Below the pieces are notes generated by a model. It searched no databases. It had not been told where the DNA came from and was given only the letters and a program-made list of their open reading frames with translations. This document shows, one piece after another, positions 41,850 to 48,900 of a DNA stretch of 60,762 bases. The stretch is from Candidatus Erabacter solicola. GTDB lineage: Bacteria; Vulcanimicrobiota; Vulcanimicrobiia; Vulcanimicrobiales; Vulcanimicrobiaceae. The translations under genes were made by a program, and so were the position numbers. The number at the start of each line of letters is the position of its first letter. The stretch's first letter is position 1. The stretch covers positions 1 to 60,762 of the forward strand of contig PLDY01000063.1 of NCBI GenBank assembly GCA_003136895.1, in the 5' to 3' direction.

Positions 41850-42422
41850 ATGCTTCGTGGAGAGGATCTCAGGCAGAGCGCCCTGTCAAACGAGCCCGAA
41901 CAGTTCGAGCACTTTTACCTGACGTATCAAGAATTCGTGTACATCATCGCGTTGCGCACGGTCCGCAGTCCCTCGGAGGCTGAAGATGTAATGCAGTCGA
42001 TTTTTTTGCAACTCTGGCAAGATCCATCGTCGTTCCGAGGTGGGAATCTCGAGAGTTGGCTTACGCGGCTAACCAAGAACCGCTGTATCGATGTCATGCG
42101 CGCGCGAGCGCGTTTTTCGAGATCCAGCGAGCCGGAGTATTTTCGCGTAAGGCCCCCCGAATCAGTAGAAGATGAAGTCTTCAGAGCCATGGAGGCGGCG
42201 TGGCTAGCGGAAGCTTTGCTCGAGCTCCCGGAGAAGCAGCGATCGATAATCACGGAAGCATTTTGGCACGATCAATCGCACCAGTGCATCGCATCTTCTG
42301 TGCAGCTACCTCTTGGCACGGTTAAGACGAGAATCCGCGATGGGATTCAGCGTTTAAGACGCAAGGCACTCAACGAGGTTGACGGAGGCGACGGACGTGC
42401 CTCGATGAGCATGCGCGCGTAG
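41850..42422 (+). CDS. ECF-type RNA polymerase sigma factor
   Basis: A protein of about 190 residues if it starts at ATG 41850 (MLRGEDLRQS); 41778 is an earlier possible start, but its extra 24 residues do not look like protein. Region 2 is FYLTYQEFVYIIALRTVRSPSEAE style followed by DVMQSIFLQLWQ. Region 4 is LPEKQRSIITEAFWHDQSHQ and LPLGTVKTRIRDGIQRLRR. No anti-sigma gene sits next to it, and the nearest regulator-like genes are a ribbon-helix-helix protein and a STAS protein downstream. It could control the nearby envelope or metal genes, but nothing in sequence proves that. Confidence 0.9.
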   Translation: MLRGEDLRQSALSNEPEQFEHFYLTYQEFVYIIALRTVRSPSEAEDVMQSIFLQLWQDPSSFRGGNLESWLTRLTKNRCIDVMRARARFSRSSEPEYFRVRPPESVEDEVFRAMEAAWLAEALLELPEKQRSIITEAFWHDQSHQCIASSVQLPLGTVKTRIRDGIQRLRRKALNEVDGGDGRASMSMRA

Positions 42423-42757
42423 GCGCTCCAACCAAGCGAACACCGATGGCAATCTAATCGGGCAAGTTCTTTCTCCGGCATGTTGGAAGTGATGATGCTG
42501 GAAGATCGACAGGCCGAACGGTCGCGACCCGGCCGAATGAATCGTATACCTAGGTGAATTGGAATGCCCCGCGATCGGCATTGTTTTAAGAGTAATCGTA
42601 TGTTTAGCCGCATCATTCGGTTACGTCGACCTTCGTATGTTTAGGCGCGCGGTGAGAATTAAGAGAGGATGCGCCAGCTTGCTCTCATATAAGAGTTCTC
42701 GACTGTGATTAGCTGGAATAGAATCCGCAATGACTGGCGGCTCGTCTTCCTATAGAC
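42423..42757. other. Intergenic region with spaced direct repeats
   Basis: About 335 bp without a gene, A+T-richer than its surroundings. It contains two perfect 12-bp copies of TCGTATGTTTAG (42596-42607 and 42633-42644) and a weaker third, TCGTATACCTAG (42542-42553). The region lies upstream of the ribbon-helix-helix gene, whose product might bind them. I saw no RNA gene. Confidence 0.6.
42596..42644. repeat. 12-bp direct repeat, two copies 37 bp apart
   Basis: TCGTATGTTTAG occurs at 42596-42607 and 42633-42644, each followed by C/G-CG. The 37-bp start-to-start distance is about 3.5 helical turns. The repeats are in non-coding DNA 110-160 bp before a predicted DNA-binding protein gene. Confidence 0.7.
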
Positions 42758-42991
42758 ATGACCCATGAAACGCTGCGCCGACTGACCGTCTCCCTACCCG
42801 CTCGTCTCATGGATGAGCTCGCACGATTGCGCCAAGAGCATAGAATCTCGGTGTCCATGATTGTTGAAGAGTTGATCCATGATTATCTGCAAAATAAACC
42901 CGCCGACATTATAGAACGGCTTCAGGCCGGCGGCGCCTCATTACGGCGCAACCGCAACGACGCCTTTGGGAAAAGACGTCCATCAGGCTAA
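42758..42991 (+). CDS. Ribbon-helix-helix (CopG-like) DNA-binding protein
   Basis: A 77-residue protein. RRLTVSLPARLMDELARLRQ forms the strand and first helix, and ISVSMIVEELIHDYLQN the second, as in CopG/Arc-type dimers. The C-terminal 25 residues are basic and flexible. No toxin gene follows, so it is more likely a free-standing transcription factor than an antitoxin. The direct repeats upstream are candidate autoregulatory sites. Confidence 0.82.
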   Translation: MTHETLRRLTVSLPARLMDELARLRQEHRISVSMIVEELIHDYLQNKPADIIERLQAGGASLRRNRNDAFGKRRPSG

Positions 42992-43115
42992 GTCCTCTCC
43001 GACAGACCGAAACGTTCGCCGGCTTTTCTCAACTCACGATGAAATGCTCCGTCACGTGTGCGAAAGCGTACAGACCAGGAGTGCTTTTTCGGGCAAGCTG
43101 GCCAAGAGGTGGTCT

Positions 43116-43445
43116 ATGGGCCAGGTCGACAATTTCGTTCACACGTCCGCGGCTACCGATGGCCCACCTAGTCATGTGTTGCACGGCGGCTACTACGACC
43201 TTAGCCGTAAGTCCGAGTTAAAGGCCGAGTTCGACGCGATTGAGCCACATAGCGATGTCGTGATCGATCTCGCGTCTACCGAACATCTGGATTGCTCTTG
43301 CATTGGCGTCATGGTCGGACGATTGCGCGAATGGAGAGTACGCAAGCCAGAAACCCAACTCCGCCTTATTAACGTGACTCCTCGCCTGGAAAGAATGTTA
43401 CGGCTCCTGATGCTGCAACAGCTCTTCGTGATAAATCCAGCCTAG
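43116..43445 (+). CDS. STAS-domain protein, copy 2
   Basis: A 109-residue protein from ATG 43116, preceded by AAGAGGTGG (43104-43112), the same arrangement as in copy 1 at 9312. From LHGGYYD to the C terminus it differs from copy 1 at only about a dozen positions (STEHLDCSCIGVMV against STEHLDCSCLGVMV). The frame is open upstream to 42966, but that part overlaps the ribbon-helix-helix gene and has no counterpart in copy 1. The product probably binds an anti-sigma or signalosome partner. Two copies with different regulators nearby suggest they respond to different inputs but talk to the same partner. Confidence 0.83.
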   Translation: MGQVDNFVHTSAATDGPPSHVLHGGYYDLSRKSELKAEFDAIEPHSDVVIDLASTEHLDCSCIGVMVGRLREWRVRKPETQLRLINVTPRLERMLRLLMLQQLFVINPA

Positions 43446-43529
43446 ACGGACGTTCAGCTCCCAACTGACTAACCGGCGTCCCGTTGCCGACGTTCGGTTG
43501 CATCCCGAACACGTGGATGCTGATCTGTT

Positions 43530-43852
43530 GTGCTGATGGCAGCGCGCGATCGGTGCCGGAGGGCGCTTCTTGCCTCTGACGGCGGACTTGCGTTCGCTTA
43601 CGAAATCCAATCTGAATGCGGTATAACTGCGTTGGGTTTTCACACGGGAGCTTTACGAACTCAACGAGCGCGACGTATGACCTCGCCTATCATGTCCTTC
43701 GCTACGATATGGGCATCACGATAAAGCCGTCGCCTGAGTCTCCAATTTTTGTAGATGCCGGCTATTTGGGCGATCGAAGCCGAAACGCGAACAATGCGCC
43801 GAGCAACATCACCCGAAACGGTCCTTTTGTGGGGCTTGGCGTGAACTTCTGA
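43530..43852 (+). pseudogene. Possible remnant of an outer-membrane barrel protein
   Basis: Between the STAS gene and the S41 protease (43446-43882) no intact gene is seen. Two overlapping frames together resemble the end of a small beta-barrel: GGLAFAYEIQSECGITAL in one, then YDLAYHVLRYDMGITIKP and FVDAGYLGDRSR up to PFVGLGVNF, ending in Phe as outer-membrane proteins do, in the other. The switch of frame near 43620-43680 and the lack of a start suggest decay. This is a tentative reading. Confidence 0.35.
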
Positions 43853-43882
43853 CCCACAGAGCCGCAAGGATGCCGCCCGAGC

Positions 43883-46800
43883 CTACGATTTTGGAAGCGT
43901 AGGGTGATGGTCGGTGTAGGGTGGGACGTTGAACGTCGGTACGGGATGAGCGCGTAACAGTTGCATCGCCTTCGAGACCGCGGCTTCGAGTTGCGGATCG
44001 TGTCCTTCGCGCATGAGCTTCGGATCCTGCCAGACTTCGACGTCGGGCGGAATGCCATGACCCTCGACTTCCCATGAGCCCTTGAGCCCGCCGATCGCGA
44101 TGCGCGGCGCCGTCACGGAGCCTCCATCGATCAACGGCGGATAGCCGCCGATACCGACGAGACCGCCCCATGTGCGCTCGCCGACGAGCGGCCCGAGGTT
44201 CGCCTTTCGGAAGTACCAGGGAAGCGCATCACCGCCCGAACCTGCGAACCGATTGATGATCATGACCTTGGGGCCGTAGATCGCGAGCGGCGGATCGATC
44301 GTGATCCGTCCGTCGCGCTCTTTGACGATGCTCATCGGTTTGCGATTGAGATAGTCGATGATGTAGTCGGCGATCTGGCCGCCATGGTTGTAACGTTCGT
44401 CGAGAACGACGCCCTCTTTGCCGACTTGCGCGAAGAAGTAGCGGTTGAAGTTCGTGAAACCGCCTAAGCCGGTATCGGGAAGGTAGACGTAGGCGAGTTT
44501 TCCGCCGCTCATCTCGTCGACTTTGCGCCGGTTGCCTTCGATCCAATCCAGGTTGCGCAGCGCAAACTCGTTCGCGGTCGGAACGACCGTGACTTCACGC
44601 GAGCCCGTGCCCACGGCATTTGGGCCGACCGTGATGACCGTCTGCTTGCCGGCGGTCTCTTGGAAGAACGAAAAGAGTTCGTCGGTTCCTTCGACCTTGT
44701 GCCCGTTCACCGCCAACAGGTAGTCGCCGACGTTGACGTTCGTCCCCGGCTGCGTGAGCGGCGCACGTAGCGCGCCGTTCCAGTTCTCGCCGTTGTAGAT
44801 TTTCGAGATGCGGTAGCGGCCGTTTTCGACTTTGTAGTCGGCGCCGAGCAGGCCGACGTCGACGCGCGGAACGTCGGGCTGCGCTCCGCCGCGCACGAAC
44901 ATGTGGCCGACCGAAAGATAGCTGAGCATCTCTTCGAAGAGAAATGTCAGATCGTCGCGCGAGGAGACGCCGGCCAGATACGGCTCGAAACGCTTCTCCG
45001 CGGCCACGATGTTGAGGCCGTGATAGTGTGGGTCGTAGAAGAAGTCACGCTCGATGCGCCACGTCTCATGGTACATCTGCGCCCACTCGGCGTGCGGGTC
45101 GACGAAGACTTCCATGCCGCTCGTGTCGAGCGCTCCCGCGCCGGGGACGGCCGGGACCTTGGTATCGGCGATGAACCAGCGGCCGCCCTGCTGACCGTAA
45201 AGCGCCTTGTCGCCGTTTGCGGAGAGTGAGAACGAGAAGACTCCTGCCGCGAGCGTGACGACTTTCCGCGAGGTGAGGTCGAACTTGATGACGGAGAGCG
45301 TCGCCGGGCCGAGCTGGACGAGCGGTGCCTGAACGAGAAATATCTCGCCGGCTTTGCCGGCTTTGAGATTGGTGTAATTTGAGGCTGGGATCGGCAGTGC
45401 GACGATGCGCTGTAAGATGCCGGCCAGATCGATTGTCACCTTGGTCTTTGAGTCATCCGGTTTCTTTGGCGCCGGGGTCGGCGCGCCGGCTTCGACTGCG
45501 ACGGGTGCTTCCTTCTTGACGGCCTCTTCGTCGCTTTGCAACGTTAGCGGCGATGGAAGGTCCCTGCGAAGGACTGCAACGTACACGTTGCTGCTCACCG
45601 GATGCTGATCGCTCACCATATCGAGTCCGGCCGTCGTCAAACCGCTATTGGTGCTGGCGGTGAAGTACAGATATTTTCCGTTCGCATCGAATTGTGGATA
45701 GCGCACGTCGCTAAGCCCGTCGGTGATTTGATGCGTTCCGCGGTCATCGAGCGAATAGGCGAAGACGGTGTGCAGCAGGTTCGCGAGCGTGTTGGTGTAG
45801 GTGATCCAGCGGCTGTCGGGCGACCAGGCCGGATCGAAGTCCGAGGGTCCGAAGCCGCCGTACTCGCCGGTCGCGACCTTGACCGGTGCACCACGCTCGA
45901 TATCGACGTACCACAAGTTCAAATGCTTGTCGATGTACGCGACCTTCTTGCTATCGGGCGACCAAACCGGCGAATAGAAGTAGGATGCGGTTCCGAGATC
46001 GATCGCACGCGCCGGAATGAGACCTTTTTGATCGCGGATATTCAGTTGATATTCGCCCGAGCGGTCCGAGAAATACGCGATCCAGTTGCCGTCCGGTGAC
46101 CAGGCCGGGTCGCGGTTCGCGGTGTTCCTTGCGCCGCTGATATTGCGGACGTCGCCGTGCTCGGCCGGGATACTGAAGATCTGGCCGTGCGCTTCGAAGA
46201 CCGCGCGCACGCCGGTCGGGGAGATGCTTGCATTTTGAATTCGGCTGCCAACCTTCACCCAGTGCGGGCGAACCTGTGGCATATCGCCGGCGACGTTAAC
46301 GTGGATGGTGTGCGCGACATGACTCTGCGTATCGTAGACGTGCAGCGAATCGAACTGTGCGTAGACGATCGCGTCCGGTCCAGCCGAGGCCGACGTAATA
46401 TCGAAGCCTACGCTCGGTAGGGCGCGCGCGACTTTGCGTGCGTTCGTGTCGTAAGAGAAGAGCGTGACCGGACCATCGCGGTCGGAGAGAAAGTAGACCG
46501 TGTTGCCCAACCACATCGGCGTGGTGTCGTTCGAATCGGTGCGCGGGATTTTCACGACGCTCGAGTCGGCCAAGTCCGCGATCCAAATCGGCGAAGTTTG
46601 ACCGCCGCGATATCCTTGCCAGAACGACTCCCAGTGGAAGAAGGGCTCGTATGCGATATGGCTGTCATCGGGCGAGTATGAACCGTTTTCGGCCATCGAA
46701 AGCGGGAGCTGCGCCGGAAAACCGCCGCTGACGGGCACCGTGTAGAGATGGCCGGAGTCGTTGGCACTGGTGCGGCCGGAAGCGAAGAGGACGCGCGAAC

Positions 46801-47164
46801 CGTCGCGGGTCCAACCCGCCGCGCGATTACCCGCGGGATGATAGGTAAGCCGATGCGGATCGCCGCCCGAGGCCGAGACGACGTAGACGTCGGGATGGCC
46901 ATCGTAGTTACCGGTGAACGCGACGCGCGAGCCGTCCGGAGAGAAGTACGGCGCCGATTCCAGGTTCATGCCGGTGACGAGCCGTCGCGCGTCGCCGCCC
47001 TCGCGACCGACGATCCAGATGTCGCCGCCGTAGACGAAGGCGATCTGAGTCTTGCTGATCGTCGGGTCGCGCAAGAGCAGCGGAGCCGCCGCAGTACTCC
47101 GGCCCGCCAGAGCGAGCCAAGCAAATAGCGATAACAGGGCGAGACGATAGAAAAAACGACGCAT
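43883..47164 (-). CDS. Tricorn-like S41 protease, exported
   Basis: A 1093-residue protein from ATG 47164; MRRFF begins a good signal peptide, and an in-frame start 30 bp upstream is less likely. Beta-propeller repeats (SPDGSRVAFTGN, SPDDSHIAYE, SPDGNWIAYFSDRSGEYQL) fill the first 600 residues. A PDZ-like region and the S41 catalytic core follow. Predicted catalytic residues are H754 in SVGHMFVRGG and S976 in FAGSGGDALPWY; the residue after the Ser is Gly where archaeal tricorn has Asp. A late Glu completes the usual tetrad. Such enzymes cut oligopeptides released by other proteases, and several other peptidases are encoded nearby. Confidence 0.92.
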   Translation of the reverse strand: MRRFFYRLALLSLFAWLALAGRSTAAAPLLLRDPTISKTQIAFVYGGDIWIVGREGGDARRLVTGMNLESAPYFSPDGSRVAFTGNYDGHPDVYVVSASGGDPHRLTYHPAGNRAAGWTRDGSRVLFASGRTSANDSGHLYTVPVSGGFPAQLPLSMAENGSYSPDDSHIAYEPFFHWESFWQGYRGGQTSPIWIADLADSSVVKIPRTDSNDTTPMWLGNTVYFLSDRDGPVTLFSYDTNARKVARALPSVGFDITSASAGPDAIVYAQFDSLHVYDTQSHVAHTIHVNVAGDMPQVRPHWVKVGSRIQNASISPTGVRAVFEAHGQIFSIPAEHGDVRNISGARNTANRDPAWSPDGNWIAYFSDRSGEYQLNIRDQKGLIPARAIDLGTASYFYSPVWSPDSKKVAYIDKHLNLWYVDIERGAPVKVATGEYGGFGPSDFDPAWSPDSRWITYTNTLANLLHTVFAYSLDDRGTHQITDGLSDVRYPQFDANGKYLYFTASTNSGLTTAGLDMVSDQHPVSSNVYVAVLRRDLPSPLTLQSDEEAVKKEAPVAVEAGAPTPAPKKPDDSKTKVTIDLAGILQRIVALPIPASNYTNLKAGKAGEIFLVQAPLVQLGPATLSVIKFDLTSRKVVTLAAGVFSFSLSANGDKALYGQQGGRWFIADTKVPAVPGAGALDTSGMEVFVDPHAEWAQMYHETWRIERDFFYDPHYHGLNIVAAEKRFEPYLAGVSSRDDLTFLFEEMLSYLSVGHMFVRGGAQPDVPRVDVGLLGADYKVENGRYRISKIYNGENWNGALRAPLTQPGTNVNVGDYLLAVNGHKVEGTDELFSFFQETAGKQTVITVGPNAVGTGSREVTVVPTANEFALRNLDWIEGNRRKVDEMSGGKLAYVYLPDTGLGGFTNFNRYFFAQVGKEGVVLDERYNHGGQIADYIIDYLNRKPMSIVKERDGRITIDPPLAIYGPKVMIINRFAGSGGDALPWYFRKANLGPLVGERTWGGLVGIGGYPPLIDGGSVTAPRIAIGGLKGSWEVEGHGIPPDVEVWQDPKLMREGHDPQLEAAVSKAMQLLRAHPVPTFNVPPYTDHHPTLPKS

Positions 47165-47258
47165 CCCTGAGAGGTTTGCGCGACGGCACGGCAAGCCCTA
47201 GCAGGCTGAGCGCTGGATTGGGCGGCATCTTGTCCTGTACCGAGCTAAGGAGCGCGCT

Positions 47259-48893
47259 ATGGATTTGATCGCGATTCGGGTATTCGGGTTCACGCTCGCG
47301 ATCCTACCGCTTGCGAGCTGCGCTTCGCTCTCGGCGAGCCATTCCGGCGTGGCGCTCGACTCGCTTGCGATCGTCCAGCAACGCGAACCGACGTCGCTCA
47401 ATCCGGCTCTTGAAAATGGCGTCTCCTCAACCGAGTGGGGAGAACTGTTTTTCCAGTATCTCGTCAAGTATGACGACCGCGGCCGGCTCGTGGGGGATGC
47501 CGCCATCGCCGCTCCCACGGTCGAGAACGGCGGAATCAGCCGAGACGGATTAACGCTCGTCTATCATCTACGCAAAGGATTGCGCTTCGCTGACGGCCAT
47601 CCGCTGACGGCGCAGGATTGCGTCTGGTCGATCGACGCGATCAATAACCCAAACAACAACGTGCAGTCGCGCTTCGGTTACGATATCGTCGCAAAGGCCG
47701 AAGCGCGGGACGCGTATACGCTCGTGCTGCATCTAAAACACGCCTTCGCACCCATTCTCACGGCGGTGCTCGCACCACAAGGCTTCCCGATACTTCCAAA
47801 ACACCTGCTCGCGCAATATTCGGATTTCAATCAGCTTGCATACAATTCGCAGCCGATCGGCTCGGGACCCTACGCCGTCGTCCACTGGTCGCGCGGCGAC
47901 TCAATCGAGATGCGGGCGAATCCGTATTATTTCTCGGGAAAACCAAAAATCGCGCGGATGGTCATTCGCTTCGTCCCCGATCCGCAAGCGTCGCTGAATC
48001 TGCTCCGTAGCGGCGAGGCCGGCGGCTTCTTCAACGTTCCCGACTACAGCGAATACGCGAACCTGAAGGCTTTGGCTGGTTATAAGCTCGCGAATTTTCC
48101 GACCGGCGCGGTCGGCTCGGTAATTTTCAACACGCAGGACCCCATCACGCGTGACGTGCGGGTCCGCCGCGCCCTCGCCGTCGCGATCGACGTGCCGAGC
48201 GTCGTCAGCAAGAGCCTTCACGGCGCGGTCTCAAGCCGCAACGCGGGACGCGGATTATTCGGATGGGCTCACGATCCGGTTGCTTTCCCCGATATTCAGT
48301 ACGACCCGAGCGCCGCGCGTCGTCTGCTCGATGCCGCCGGCTGGCGCTCGGGTGCCGGCGGGATTCGCCACAAGGAAGGTCGCGCGCTCAGCCTGCTGCT
48401 CGTCTTTCAAGCGGCGACTCCGAGCGCGACGATCATCGCTCAGACGATCGCCCAGTACGAGCGCGCCATCGGCGTGGAGGTGCTGCTCAAGCAATACACC
48501 GCTACGCAATTTTCGGCTCCGGTGAACAACGGGGGGCCCGTATACGGCGGAAAATTTCAGATGGCGCTCTATGGGTTCATTAACGGCGACGACCCCGATA
48601 CGACCGATCAGTTTGCCTGCGCGAACGTTCCGCCGCACGGTTATAACAAATCGCGAATCTGCGATCGGCGCATCGACGAACTCATGCGAAGCGGAAATAC
48701 CACCTATGTAGCCGCCGAACGAAAAGCAATCTACACGAAGCTGCAGCGCCTGGTCTATGAGGAATTGCCGCTCGTGCTGCTCTATCAGCGAAACGAACTC
48801 GACGTCTTCACGGACAGTCTGCATGGACCGACCGGCTCGCTCGACGGTGTCTTTTGGAACGTCGGCACGTGGTCGCTCGCGCCCAAACGCTAG
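47259..48893 (+). CDS. ABC-type peptide-binding lipoprotein (SBP family 5)
   Basis: A 544-residue extracytoplasmic solute-binding protein. The lipobox is LASC (Cys21). QQREPTSLNPALENG at the mature N terminus, YHLRKGLRFADGHPLTAQD, and YDPSAARRLLDAAGW are the signatures of the OppA/DppA-like family. It would capture peptides or similar ligands at the membrane. No permease or ATPase genes are adjacent, so it must use components encoded elsewhere. It follows the divergent tricorn-like protease, which would generate peptides. Confidence 0.92.
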   Translation: MDLIAIRVFGFTLAILPLASCASLSASHSGVALDSLAIVQQREPTSLNPALENGVSSTEWGELFFQYLVKYDDRGRLVGDAAIAAPTVENGGISRDGLTLVYHLRKGLRFADGHPLTAQDCVWSIDAINNPNNNVQSRFGYDIVAKAEARDAYTLVLHLKHAFAPILTAVLAPQGFPILPKHLLAQYSDFNQLAYNSQPIGSGPYAVVHWSRGDSIEMRANPYYFSGKPKIARMVIRFVPDPQASLNLLRSGEAGGFFNVPDYSEYANLKALAGYKLANFPTGAVGSVIFNTQDPITRDVRVRRALAVAIDVPSVVSKSLHGAVSSRNAGRGLFGWAHDPVAFPDIQYDPSAARRLLDAAGWRSGAGGIRHKEGRALSLLLVFQAATPSATIIAQTIAQYERAIGVEVLLKQYTATQFSAPVNNGGPVYGGKFQMALYGFINGDDPDTTDQFACANVPPHGYNKSRICDRRIDELMRSGNTTYVAAERKAIYTKLQRLVYEELPLVLLYQRNELDVFTDSLHGPTGSLDGVFWNVGTWSLAPKR

Positions 48894-48900
48894 TTGGCGC

